Assembly: GCF_000429545.1 (NCBI RefSeq)
Contig: NZ_AUCB01000009.1
Coordinates: 110,667 to 174,666 of the forward strand
Reading direction: 5' to 3'
DNA from: Arenibacter certesii DSM 19833
Lineage (GTDB): Bacteria; Bacteroidota; Bacteroidia; Flavobacteriales; Flavobacteriaceae
Length of the DNA stretch: 64,000 nt
Part shown: one piece after another, positions 10,113-18,907 of the stretch
Numbering within the stretch: the first letter of the stretch is position 1
Layout of the letters: each line of letters starts with the position of its first letter
Made by a program: the position numbers and the translations under genes
Notes under the pieces: generated by a model
Told to the model about the DNA's origin: nothing
Database searches by the model: none
Seen by the model: only the letters and a program-made list of their open reading frames with translations

Positions 10113-10146
10113 GGCCCGAGCGCGATCGGTTATTGTCGCTCGGGCC
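10113..10146. promoter_or_regulatory. GC-rich perfect inverted repeat between cistrons
   Basis: GGCCCGAGCG pairs perfectly with CGCTCGGGCC across a 14-nt loop. No T-tract follows, so it is not a standard terminator. Likely an intercistronic RNA stem that stabilises or attenuates the transcript between the barrel and the second YceI gene. Confidence 0.7.
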
Positions 10147-10186
10147 TATTAATAAGCTTAAAAAAATAGCCATTAAAACAATACAG

Positions 10187-10771
10187 ATGAAGAAGATCTT
10201 GTACTTCGCTACATTATTTTTACTACTGGCCTTTACTAACAAAGATTCAATAATAAACCATACCACGGTTTATATCGCTCCGCAGAGCAGATTAATGATT
10301 TCTGGAACTACCAATGTCAATACTTTTAGTTGTGATTTTGATATGGATAGATTGGAAAAATCCGTTCCAATTTATTACGAAAAAGTAGGCGGGAAGTATA
10401 TTTTTAAAAAAGCTACCCTAGTCTTGAACAACTCAGGTTTTAATTGTGGGAGCAAAGGAATAAATAGTGACTTTCATGAGCTGTTACAATCGGAAGCGTA
10501 TCCACAAATAGTATTAAAGCTTAAACAGATAGAAGGAAACCTCTATAATGACTCTCCGATAAATGTTACTGTGGATATAAAAATTTCTGGCCATACAAAT
10601 TCGTATACTATTCCCGTAAACCTATCAGAAGGTGGTCTTAGTAGTGTTTCTGGAACACTGAATTTAAGTTTGGGCGACTTTAAACTTAAGGCCCCTAAAA
10701 AAATGTTGGGACTCATTGTAGTTCACGATACTATCAGTATAGATTTTGATTTAGCATTGCAGATGGATTAG
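10187..10771 (+). CDS. YceI-like domain exported protein (second copy)
   Basis: The start is placed at the ATG giving MKKILYFATLFLLLAFTN, a signal peptide; the longer frame would translate through the upstream hairpin. The 194-residue product shows YceI-like features: SGTTNVNTFSCDFDMD, a central INSDFHELLQSEAYPQIVLKLK and a C-terminal GDFKLKAPKKMLGLIVVHDTISIDFDL that parallels the first copy. It therefore looks like a diverged paralogue of the 8212-8796 gene, with the shared APKKMLGxI/DPPKALLGxI end. Exported; ligand unknown. Confidence 0.75.
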   Translation: MKKILYFATLFLLLAFTNKDSIINHTTVYIAPQSRLMISGTTNVNTFSCDFDMDRLEKSVPIYYEKVGGKYIFKKATLVLNNSGFNCGSKGINSDFHELLQSEAYPQIVLKLKQIEGNLYNDSPINVTVDIKISGHTNSYTIPVNLSEGGLSSVSGTLNLSLGDFKLKAPKKMLGLIVVHDTISIDFDLALQMD

Positions 10772-10827
10772 GATTTCCACTATAAGTGCTATCTGTAAAA
10801 AAAATATGGAGAACGTCCTTTTTTTTC

Positions 10828-10992
10828 TTAGGGTAGCTTTTCCAACATTTTTTCACTCGATAATCGAGATTTGAATGCTCGGAGTCTTGCCTGCCCATAT
10901 CCATTTAGGCGGGCCTCAAAATCAATACGTTTTTCTCCTTTTAATGCCTTGTAGGCTTGCCCCGAGGTGGTTTGCTTTTTACCTTTTCCCAT
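10828..10992 (-). CDS. Possible small protein (54 aa), overlapping a dispersed repeat
   Basis: An ATG ORF of 54 codons begins 14 bases after the stop of the Gfo/Idh/MocA gene. Its product is basic (starts MGKGKKQTTSGQAYKALKGE, ends SEKMLEKLP). A GGTGAG stretch precedes the ATG. Against a real gene: most of the ORF coincides with a sequence that recurs in decayed form at 45312-45383, so the frame may be an accident of a repeat. I recognise no family. Confidence 0.3.
   Translation of the reverse strand: MGKGKKQTTSGQAYKALKGEKRIDFEARLNGYGQARLRAFKSRLSSEKMLEKLP
10855..10976 (-). repeat. Dispersed palindromic repeat, copy A
   Basis: Contains GATAATCGAGATT, an imperfect CCTGCCC...AGGCGGG palindrome and CCGAGGTGGTTTGCTT. 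It shares these blocks in the same order with 45312-45383, but carries about 40 extra bases between the palindrome and the last block. Its palindrome core is also related to 13261-13287. Confidence 0.65.
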
Positions 10993-11006
10993 CTTCTCAC
11001 CATAAT

Positions 11007-12383
11007 CTATAAAAAATCCTTAGGATGTGGATGTGTCCAAGGTGCCCGATACTCCCGTTGCAAAAGGGCGGTAGCTTCCTCATCGTTTACTACTATAATT
11101 TTGTTGGGGTCATAGATCAACGGCCTACCAGTGGCCATGGATAGGTTAGCCAAAATACAACTTGCGGTAGAAATATGTCCTTCTCGGATATCGGCAATAG
11201 GCAACGTATTCTGGTCTATAGCCGCAAGGAAATCCAACATGTGAAGTCGTGTAGCCGGAGCCGCATTTAATTCAATATCCTTTTCGGTAAGGTCTTCTGG
11301 GTACTTCTCCTTCTCATAGATTACATCCCTATGTATTTTCTCTCCATCGCCATGAGGAATAAAATCGTATTTCATGGTACTGCCCATGAGTGTTCCTTTT
11401 TCGCCGTAGAGTTTAAACGCCCACGGATATTCGGGATCTGCTGGAGTGCCCCATGTACGGTGTTGCCATACGCAGTTTAGTTCTTCAAATTCAAAAATAG
11501 CGGTTTGTGTATCGGCAATATTGGATTTTCCCTCTTTCTGCACATAGATGCCTCCTGTAGCGCTTATTTTCTTTGGCCAGTCCAACTCTAGCATCCAGCG
11601 CACAGTGTCTAGCATATGCACACACATATCGCCCGTTATGCCATTTCCGTATTCCATAAACGCACGCCACCATCTTCTATGCGGGAGGCCGTCATACGGT
11701 CTAAGGGGAGCCGGACCTGTCCACATTTCATAATCCAAAAAATCGGGGATGGGTTGTAAGGGAGGGTTATCATTAGCTCTCATGTGGTAGTAACAGCACA
11801 TTTCTACATGGGATACCTTTCCCAATAAGCCCGCATCCACAATATTCTTTTTTGCCTCTATAAGGTGGGGTGTGCTTTTCCTTTGCGTACCTACCTGTAC
11901 AATCCTATTATATTTACGAGCTGCAGCCACCATAGCCTCGCCTTCTACCACATCGGTGCTTATGGGTTTTTGTACGTAAACATGGGCACCGGATTTCAGG
12001 GCCTCTATGGTCTGTAGCGCATGCCAATGGTCAGGAGTACCAATAATTACGATATCCAAATCCCTTTCTGCGAGCATTTTTCTATAATCCCTATACATTC
12101 TAGGCGTCTTTTTAGATTGTTGGCGCTGACTGATTAAGGCGGCCGCTTCAGTTAGTAGTTTATTATCTACATCGCAAATAGAAACCACGTTTACCTGTGT
12201 CACCTGCATCAGCCTAAATAGGTCGCTCTTACCGTACCAGCCAGTTCCAATGAGTCCTACGCGCCATGGCCTATTGCGGTGCATCAAATCAAATCCATAG
12301 GCGCCAAAAGATGAGAGTACCATGGAAGCAGTGGCCCCTTTTATAAAATTTCTCCTATTGATATTGAATATTTTTTGATCCAT
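11007..12383 (-). CDS. Tat-exported Gfo/Idh/MocA family oxidoreductase
   Basis: 458 residues. The N-terminus has a twin-arginine pattern (NRRNFIKGATASMVLSSFG), so export folded with cofactor is likely. A Rossmann NAD(P) site follows (VGLIGTGWYG), then TPDHWHALQTIEALKSGAHVYVQKP, the family's EKP-like motif with Q in place of E. The substrate domain contains GDMCVHMLDTVRWML, with the conserved DxxxHxxD-type arrangement. Substrate unknown; related Bacteroidota proteins oxidise or epimerise sugars and occur with polysaccharide loci. Differs from the GH109-like gene at 33387, lacking its YQHD and YPTHG motifs. Confidence 0.85.
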   Translation of the reverse strand: MDQKIFNINRRNFIKGATASMVLSSFGAYGFDLMHRNRPWRVGLIGTGWYGKSDLFRLMQVTQVNVVSICDVDNKLLTEAAALISQRQQSKKTPRMYRDYRKMLAERDLDIVIIGTPDHWHALQTIEALKSGAHVYVQKPISTDVVEGEAMVAAARKYNRIVQVGTQRKSTPHLIEAKKNIVDAGLLGKVSHVEMCCYYHMRANDNPPLQPIPDFLDYEMWTGPAPLRPYDGLPHRRWWRAFMEYGNGITGDMCVHMLDTVRWMLELDWPKKISATGGIYVQKEGKSNIADTQTAIFEFEELNCVWQHRTWGTPADPEYPWAFKLYGEKGTLMGSTMKYDFIPHGDGEKIHRDVIYEKEKYPEDLTEKDIELNAAPATRLHMLDFLAAIDQNTLPIADIREGHISTASCILANLSMATGRPLIYDPNKIIVVNDEEATALLQREYRAPWTHPHPKDFL

Positions 12384-12514
12384 GGTTTTCAGATTTTATT
12401 GCTCTTTTACCTAGTTGGTAAGTGCTTAGATATAATATTTAAAGTTTGATTGTTGCAACGGGAATCGTGGTGCAACCGTTTAAAGATAGCAAAAAATGAA
12501 ATACGGGGTACTTC

Positions 12515-13228
12515 CTACTTATTATTGTGAAGTTCTTTAATTTGGGCCATTATGTCGTCCATCATTTCTATTTGTATCTGCTGGATGGTCAATAACTCTT
12601 GCTGTTGGTGAATGATGAGGTGGTCTATTTTTTCATGCAGTATTCGTATTTCCAATTCTGATTTTAAATTGATCATATAATCTTGTTTTGCACGATCCCT
12701 GTCTTTTTCTTCCTGTCTGTTCTGACTCATCATTATTACAGGAGCTTGAAGGGCAGCTAAACAGGATAGAATTAAATTTAATAGGATAAAGGGGTAGGGA
12801 TCAAATCCCTTATTGAACAAGAATATTATATTGATCATCATCCAAATAAGAATGAATATTCCAAAGAGGATTATAAACTTCCAACTCCCTCCGAAGCTTG
12901 CAACCTTATCTGCCAAACGTTGTCCAACGGTGTTGTTTTCCTGTTCTTCTAACACGTCCCTTTTGGTGGAAATAGTTTTTTCGTTGTGGATAGTTTGCAG
13001 CACGTCTTCTTCTAAAGTGGTGAGTTCCCCCACCTCACGGATGAGATATTCAGAAAGGTATTTTTGTCGGTATTGATTCAGTTCGGATACAGAAATAGTA
13101 CTTTTATTACTAAGTATGGGATGTTCTTTTTTAATTAAATCGTATATCGATTTTCTGATCGTTTTTGCTGGAGCCTGCTCGCTGATGGGATATTCCTTTT
13201 GGGAAATTGCACTGATAAATGTTTTCAT
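12515..13228 (-). CDS. DUF1003 family membrane protein
   Basis: The start is set at the ATG giving MKTFISAISQKEYPISE. Upstream in-frame codons run through a palindromic repeat and are unlikely to be translated. The 237-residue protein has a soluble N-terminal half, the DUF1003 core NTVGQRLADKVASFGGSW, two membrane helices around IILFGIFILIWMMINII and PFILLNLILSCLAALQAP, the conserved VIMMSQNRQEEKDR segment, and a C-terminal coiled coil. The family's role is not established; topology suggests an inner-membrane protein with cytosolic ends. Confidence 0.85.
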   Translation of the reverse strand: MKTFISAISQKEYPISEQAPAKTIRKSIYDLIKKEHPILSNKSTISVSELNQYRQKYLSEYLIREVGELTTLEEDVLQTIHNEKTISTKRDVLEEQENNTVGQRLADKVASFGGSWKFIILFGIFILIWMMINIIFLFNKGFDPYPFILLNLILSCLAALQAPVIMMSQNRQEEKDRDRAKQDYMINLKSELEIRILHEKIDHLIIHQQQELLTIQQIQIEMMDDIMAQIKELHNNK

Positions 13229-13260
13229 AGGTAAACTTTTATTGTTTTTTAACGGCCCTA

Positions 13261-13287
13261 CCTGCCCGACTACGTGGTTCAGGCGGG
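13261..13287. repeat. Dispersed palindromic repeat, copy C (core only)
   Basis: CCTGCCCG...TTCAGGCGGG, an imperfect stem with the same arms as the cores at about 10891 and 45340. It lies in the leader of the DUF1003 gene. Confidence 0.6.
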
Positions 13288-13459
13288 TGCGCTTCGCATT
13301 TCTTGTTTTTTTTATTTGCGACAAGTGTTTGGTCACACTAATATTATAACTCAATGATTTATACCTTAAAAGTAATTCATTTTTAAGTCCGAATAAACTT
13401 AATATCACCGATTTACCCGTACCTTTAAGTAGGATTTCTTTTCTCTAATTAGTTGGTAG

Positions 13460-15190
13460 ATGAAGAAAAAATTGAATCAACTGGAAGCTACCGCAATTTG
13501 CGGTAATGATATAAGCTCTTCTTGTTTATATGTGTCTGCATTGGCTATTGTCTATGCGGGACAATATGCTTGGATATCTCTTTTAATTGTAGCAGGGGTA
13601 TTATATCTGTTTAGAGGGGTCTATGGAGAGGTAGTGGGTGCGCTCCCATTAAATGGGGGTGCCTACAATGCGCTTTTGAATACCACCAAAAAATCTACGG
13701 CTTCGTTGGCAGCTTCCTTAACCGTGCTTTCTTATATGGCCACCGCAGTTATATCTGCCAGTGAGGCGGTAAAATACGCCTATAGCATTTGGTCTGTGTT
13801 TCCTGTAGTCCCCGTAACTATAGGACTATTGGCAGTCTTTATGGGATTGGTCATTATTGGAATCGGGGAATCTTCTAAAGTTGCCATTATAATATTTGTT
13901 TTTCATCTTTTTTCCTTGACCCTCTTATGTGCCTACTGTATCCTATTTTTTATAGAAAACGGAGTGGATATTCTTTTGTCAAATTTTAGAACTCCGATAG
14001 AAGGAAGTGTTTTAAATGCGTTGTTCTTAGGGTTTTCAGCGGCCATGTTGGGGATAAGTGGCTTTGAAAGTTCGGCCAATTATGTGGAGGAGCAACAAGA
14101 GGGGGTGTTTCCTAAAACACTGCGTAATATGTGGATCGTAGTTACTGTTTTTAATCCGTTGATTGCTTTTTTGGCATTGGCAATTGTGCCGATGGCCAAC
14201 ATCAGTTCTAATCAAGATGCCTTATTATCGTATTTAGGCGGTGTGTCGGGAGGCAATTGGCTTTCCCTGCTGATTGGTATCGATGCGGCATTGGTTTTAA
14301 GTGGAGCGGTTCTTACTTCCTTTGTAGGGGTAGGCGGACTAATGGAGCGCATGGCCTTGGATAGAATTTTGCCAAAATTTATGTTAAAAAGAAACCAGAG
14401 GAGTAGCCCCTATATGATATATATTATATTCTTTATATTATGTGTTTCTATCTTATTGGTGACTAAAGGCAACCTCGCAAAACTGGCTGGGGTATATACT
14501 ATTGCCTTTCTGTCCGTAATGGTTCTTTTTGGGATCGGAAATATGTTGCTGAAGATCAATCGTTCCAAATTACCTCGTCCTGAAAGAGCAAGCTGGCCAG
14601 GATTAATTTTGGCTATTTCTGCTGTTATGGTTGCTATGCTAGGGAATATTATCCTAAATCCTTATTATTTGATGATTTTTGCGGAATATCTAATTCCAAC
14701 CTTATTTGTGGTATTCTTTATGTTGTACCGGACCGCTATATTTAAAATTATTTTGGTGGTTTTAACCTATGTATTTCCAGATAGGGGTCCTCTTTTTAAA
14801 ACTTTACATCGACGCACCCAACGTATGCTTACCACAATAAATAAGCAGCAATTTGTCTTTTTCACCAAGCATGACGATGTAGCTACCTTAAACAAGGTAA
14901 TGCTTTATATTACGCGGAACGAACCCACCAAGATTCTGAAAATTGTTGCTGTGTTAGATAAAAACGATACCATCCCTATCAGGTTAAAACAGGATATAGA
15001 TGTGCTGAATAGAGCCTATCCAAAGATCAATATTCAATTTATTGTTGAGGAGGGAGTTTTTGGTCCCGCTAAAATTAAAGAGTTCTCCAAGCGATGGAGT
15101 ATTCCCACAAATTTCATGTTTATAGGTTCTCCTAGTGACAAGTTTCCCCATAAAATTCAAGAATTAGGTGAGGTTAGGATGATTGTTTAA
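13460..15190 (+). CDS. APC superfamily amino-acid permease with C-terminal extension
   Basis: 576 residues with about 12 membrane helices in the first 420 residues. The APC signature region near the N-terminus is ISSSCLYVSALAIVYAG, followed by LPLNGGAYNALLN and the helix-6 segment LGFSAAMLGISGFESSANYVEEQ. The last ~130 residues are soluble and resemble the cytosolic tail seen in some flavobacterial APC permeases (ILKIVAVLDKNDTIPIRLKQD), possibly USP-like. It is inferred to be an amino-acid or polyamine symporter in the inner membrane; substrate not assignable. Confidence 0.85.
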   Translation: MKKKLNQLEATAICGNDISSSCLYVSALAIVYAGQYAWISLLIVAGVLYLFRGVYGEVVGALPLNGGAYNALLNTTKKSTASLAASLTVLSYMATAVISASEAVKYAYSIWSVFPVVPVTIGLLAVFMGLVIIGIGESSKVAIIIFVFHLFSLTLLCAYCILFFIENGVDILLSNFRTPIEGSVLNALFLGFSAAMLGISGFESSANYVEEQQEGVFPKTLRNMWIVVTVFNPLIAFLALAIVPMANISSNQDALLSYLGGVSGGNWLSLLIGIDAALVLSGAVLTSFVGVGGLMERMALDRILPKFMLKRNQRSSPYMIYIIFFILCVSILLVTKGNLAKLAGVYTIAFLSVMVLFGIGNMLLKINRSKLPRPERASWPGLILAISAVMVAMLGNIILNPYYLMIFAEYLIPTLFVVFFMLYRTAIFKIILVVLTYVFPDRGPLFKTLHRRTQRMLTTINKQQFVFFTKHDDVATLNKVMLYITRNEPTKILKIVAVLDKNDTIPIRLKQDIDVLNRAYPKINIQFIVEEGVFGPAKIKEFSKRWSIPTNFMFIGSPSDKFPHKIQELGEVRMIV

Positions 15191-15453
15191 TCGAACCTTA
15201 CAGGGTTATCGCAGTAAGATCTTGAAAAGTTCATAGGGATAGCTCCTACCTTTACTTTATATACTTTACTGGGAATATTTATTTCTGCAGCACTTATTTC
15301 TCAATGCGCTGGGATTATTCTGCAACATCAAAGGAAATGGTATTCCCTATTTTCGTATATTTATATATAGCATGTTTGAATGGAAAAATGCTGCATCTAG
15401 GTAGAATTGGTCTCTCCCCATACCGTAATCAGGAAAAATAAAGCATAGAAAGT

Positions 15454-15711
15454 ATGAGTTATATATCGGAAAATGTTATTCCCGGAAATTATGGAAAGAT
15501 TTTTGGAACGGATGCCAAGGAATTAAAGGACTTGGAGTTGATTCAGAAGGAATTAATGAAGTTAGATGGTATTAAAGAAGTGATATTAATTGAAGGTTTC
15601 CCCAAAGAGTTTAAAGTCCACACTTCAAAAGCGGTACAGGTAACCGATATAGAAAAAAAGGTTAGCGCTTTGGGATTCCATTTGGTACCCAAGAGTTTTT
15701 TCTCCCTTTAA
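15454..15711 (+). CDS. Small HMA-like (ferredoxin-fold) protein
   Basis: 85 residues. The segment LDGIKEVILIEGFPKEFKVH followed by VTDIEKKVSALGFHLVPKS follows the beta-alpha-beta pattern of heavy-metal-associated domains, ending in the usual GF/GYHL strand. The metal-binding CxxC is absent, so metal transfer is doubtful. It stands alone between a 263-base spacer and a terminator. The spacer holds a stop-bounded 51-codon hydrophobic frame (15218-15370) with no usable start, perhaps a decayed membrane peptide. Confidence 0.65.
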   Translation: MSYISENVIPGNYGKIFGTDAKELKDLELIQKELMKLDGIKEVILIEGFPKEFKVHTSKAVQVTDIEKKVSALGFHLVPKSFFSL

Positions 15712-15840
15712 TCTATGTTGGTTCTTAGCGCTTTGATTTTTAAATGTACCTAGGCCCAAATGTGATGTGCTAGTGGCATATATTGAATAAAATATATGGT
15801 TTATAATTTATGATTAAGAGATTAAAAGGCAGATACATAT

Positions 15841-15880
15841 AAACCCGCCACTTGAGGAGTTTTTCTCATGTGGCGGGTTT
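15841..15880. terminator. Bidirectional terminator between convergent genes
   Basis: AAACCCGCCACTTGAG pairs with CTCATGTGGCGGGTTT (one mismatch) around an AGTTTTT-type loop. It sits between the HMA-like gene and the GH63-like gene, which converge here. Confidence 0.85.
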
Positions 15881-15884
15881 TGTC

Positions 15885-18524
15885 TTACTCTATATCTGCT
15901 AATAAATTGGCTACTAGTGCTGTCCAGCCAGTTTGGTGTGACGCTCCGGCACCTCGACCGTTATCTCCGTCAAAATACTCGTAAAAGAGGACTAGATCGT
16001 TAAAATAGGGGTCTTTGTAGTACGCCTCATGTAGCTTGTGAATGGGGCGGTTTCCTTTAGCGTCTTTTTTAAACAAATGGGTGAGTCGAGTGCCTATTTC
16101 GTCGCTGATATCTTTTAGGTTCATCTTCTCATCGTTCCCCGTCGGAAAATTAAACGTAAACTTGTCTCCAAAATAACTGTGATATTCCCGTAGCGAATCT
16201 AAAAATAAATAATTCATTGGCATCCAAATGGGGCCTCTCCAATTGGAGTTGCCACCAAACAATCTAGTAGAGGACTCAGCGGGCTCATAATTAATACTAT
16301 AATTAGTTCCTGCTATATTAATATTATAAGGTTTTTCATGGACTTTAGAAAGAGACCGTATACCGTGTGGGGACAAGAACTCTTTCTCGCTTAACATGCT
16401 ATTCATCAATATGTTAATACGTTCTTTTGGCACTAGAGATAGGAGCACGTCTTCCCCTTCGTTAAACTCTTCCATTACTTGGTACTTGGACGTCCGAATA
16501 CGGTGTGTTCTAAACCATTGCATACTTTTACGGAAGCGAGGGAGTTTTTCTAAGTATTCCTTCTTAATGTTCAACACTGCCGCAAGTGACAATAATCCAG
16601 AAATAGACCTTACTTTTATTTGGAACGCCTCACCATTGGGTAAGATTAGGTTGTCATAGAAAAAGCCATCGTGCTGGTCCCATGAACCTTTATATCCTTC
16701 TTTCATGGTATTTAACGCTTCCGCAATAAAGACAAAATGGCCAAAGTATTTCATAGCCATATCTTCAAAAGAATCGTCTTCCAAGGAGATTTCCAAGGCC
16801 ATTTCTAACATATTAAGGCAGTAAAGGGCCATCCAAGAAGTACCATCTACCTGTTCCAATATTCCACCTCCGGGTACCCCGTTACTTCGGTCAAAAACTC
16901 CAATATTATCTAGACCTAAGAATCCGCCTTCAAAAACATTTTTTTCTTCCCTGTCTACCCTGTTTACCCACCAAGTGAAATTCAGGGCCAACTTGTTAAA
17001 CATCCTTTTTAGAAATCGAACATCACCTTTACCGGTTTTCTTTTTTTCGATTTGAAAAACCTGTAGTGAGGCCCAAGCCTGTACGGGAGGGTTTACATCG
17101 CTAAAATTCCATTCGTATGCCGGGATTTGTCCACTGGGAGACATATACCATTCTTTTGTAAATAAGAGTAACTGCTCCTTGGCAAAATTGGCATCTACCA
17201 GCGCTATGGAAACACAGTGAAAGGCGGTGTCCCATGCTGCAAACCAAGGGTATTCCCATTTGTCCGGCATAGAAAGGATATCATGGATCCTTAGTGTTTG
17301 CCACTGGTTGTTCCTACCGTGATATCGACTAGGGGAAGGTGGGAATTCTTTAAAGTCACCTTCCAACCACTTTTCTACCTCATAATTATAGTATTGTTTA
17401 GACCATAAAAGTCCGGCGATAGCCTGTCTTTGGATCTCCAAGGATTCGTTATCGGAATCTGGAAAAGTAGCCTCTAAAAAGTCTTGTGATTCTTTTACTC
17501 GTTCTGAAAATATAGAATCGAAGTTTTCGTCAAATGGGCTTTCTAAGGAGCCATTAGTCAGTCTTAATTTTACGGTTTTGGTTTCGCCTGCATCAAGCTG
17601 CATTTTGTACATGGGAGCAAATTTGGTACCCTCTTGTTTCTTTTTAGCTTTGGTGAAATCGCCTTTGATTACCGTATCGTGGAAAAAATCTTTTTTATAG
17701 GGATGGTCATTGGGTTGTAAATAGAGTTTCTCCATGTTGGTCTCATTTTCTGTGAAGAGCAATTGGGAAGGCTCCTCAAAATACATATTGTATTTACCAA
17801 CGTAAATATGATCTATGGATACATAGGGAACTCCATTTTTAACTTCTTTTTTTATGCTTGGTTTTTCTGGCATTCCTACAAAACTCCAGAAATTTCGTAT
17901 CCACAAGGTGGGTAATAAATAGAGAGGAGCTGGTTTATCACTCCTATTGCTTACCGTTATTTTTATTAGGATGTCCTGCTCATCTGCTTTTGCATACTCA
18001 GTATAAATATCAAAATATTCGTTATTGTCGAAGATGCCGGTATCTAAAATTTCATATTCCAGATCATCCTTACTGCGCTTGCCATTCTCTTCTACTAGTT
18101 CTTTATAAGGGAATTCATTTTGTGGGTATTTATAAAGATGTTTCATATAGGAATGGGAAGGGGTATTTTCCAAATAGTAATAAAGTTCCTTTACATCTTC
18201 CCCGTGGTTTCCCTGTGGACCGGTAAGCCCAAAAAGGCGCTCCTTAAGAATAGTATCTTTTCCGTTCCATAGGGCCACACCAAAACATATATTACAATAT
18301 CTGTCCGAGATACCTGCAATTCCATCTTCTCCCCAGCGATAGGTTCTACTGCGTGAGGAATCATGGGAAAAATAATTCCATGCATCTCCGCCTGGGCTAT
18401 AATCTTCCCTTACTGTACCCCATTGACGCTCACTTAAATAAGGGCCCCATTTATGCCAATCTTTAGAATTGGCCAGGTTTTCCTCTAAGCGCTTCTCTTC
18501 CTTTGTTAGCTTATCTTTTTTCAT
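15885..18524 (-). CDS. GH63-like glycosidase (MGH1-type glucosidase)
   Basis: 879 residues, no signal peptide (starts MKKDKLTKEEKRLEENLANS), so cytosolic. The family pattern is clear: WGPYLSERQWGTVREDYSPGGDAWNYF at the N-terminus, the (alpha/alpha)6 region with PWFAAWDTAFHCVSIALVD, WHQHDGFF-like SWDQHDGFFYD, a NWRGPIWMPMNYL segment and the C-terminal HQTGWTALVANLL. Bacterial members of this mannosyl-oligosaccharide-glucosidase-like group act on alpha-glucosides such as glucosylglycerate or kojibiose-type linkages; the substrate is not determined here. The gene is monocistronic and ends in a shared terminator. The upstream oxidoreductase is divergent. Confidence 0.88.
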   Translation of the reverse strand: MKKDKLTKEEKRLEENLANSKDWHKWGPYLSERQWGTVREDYSPGGDAWNYFSHDSSRSRTYRWGEDGIAGISDRYCNICFGVALWNGKDTILKERLFGLTGPQGNHGEDVKELYYYLENTPSHSYMKHLYKYPQNEFPYKELVEENGKRSKDDLEYEILDTGIFDNNEYFDIYTEYAKADEQDILIKITVSNRSDKPAPLYLLPTLWIRNFWSFVGMPEKPSIKKEVKNGVPYVSIDHIYVGKYNMYFEEPSQLLFTENETNMEKLYLQPNDHPYKKDFFHDTVIKGDFTKAKKKQEGTKFAPMYKMQLDAGETKTVKLRLTNGSLESPFDENFDSIFSERVKESQDFLEATFPDSDNESLEIQRQAIAGLLWSKQYYNYEVEKWLEGDFKEFPPSPSRYHGRNNQWQTLRIHDILSMPDKWEYPWFAAWDTAFHCVSIALVDANFAKEQLLLFTKEWYMSPSGQIPAYEWNFSDVNPPVQAWASLQVFQIEKKKTGKGDVRFLKRMFNKLALNFTWWVNRVDREEKNVFEGGFLGLDNIGVFDRSNGVPGGGILEQVDGTSWMALYCLNMLEMALEISLEDDSFEDMAMKYFGHFVFIAEALNTMKEGYKGSWDQHDGFFYDNLILPNGEAFQIKVRSISGLLSLAAVLNIKKEYLEKLPRFRKSMQWFRTHRIRTSKYQVMEEFNEGEDVLLSLVPKERINILMNSMLSEKEFLSPHGIRSLSKVHEKPYNINIAGTNYSINYEPAESSTRLFGGNSNWRGPIWMPMNYLFLDSLREYHSYFGDKFTFNFPTGNDEKMNLKDISDEIGTRLTHLFKKDAKGNRPIHKLHEAYYKDPYFNDLVLFYEYFDGDNGRGAGASHQTGWTALVANLLADIE

Positions 18525-18907
18525 CTACGCTTGCTCTTGATTATAAGGGAAGTTTCCCTTTATTAAGGAATAATCCGCTTATTTTTTTCGGCTCTAAAGA
18601 TAACATTTGTTTGACAACTAAGAAATCTTATGTTTTCAAGTGGTAATCCCGATACTCTTTATCAATTAAAAATAACTTAGTAATACCTAAACGTCACCGT
18701 TTGAAGGGTTTTAAAAATATGGATAATAGGAATAGTGTAATTTTTTATGATCACTAACACGTAGATGTTTAAATTTAAAATGTAAATTGTACGGTTGCCA
18801 TTAAATACTTATCTTAACAGCTTGTATTTAATCATATTGGTTTTATAGGTAAACCATAAAGCGGAATCTTGATATAACTTGATATAAAAACAATTAAACT
18901 TCTACGA
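18525..18907. other. Divergent promoter spacer
   Basis: 383 AT-rich bases between the GH63-like gene (minus) and a Gfo/Idh/MocA gene (plus). It must hold promoters in both directions. I see no hairpin or repeat worth naming and no convincing short ORF. Confidence 0.6.

Noticed and set aside
10798..10830. A-run, GGA-GTCC, T-run after the second YceI gene as terminator
   Set aside because: The stem is only three G/C pairs beyond the A/T runs; too weak to list as a terminator, though transcripts may end there.
13229..13408. N-terminal extension of the DUF1003 frame
   Set aside because: It translates through a palindromic repeat seen elsewhere in non-coding DNA, and the ATG at 13228 gives a sensible start.
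15218..15370. Stop-bounded 51-codon hydrophobic frame between the APC permease and the HMA-like gene
   Set aside because: No ATG, GTG or TTG start in frame and no recognisable family; it may be a decayed membrane peptide, but cannot be supported as a gene.
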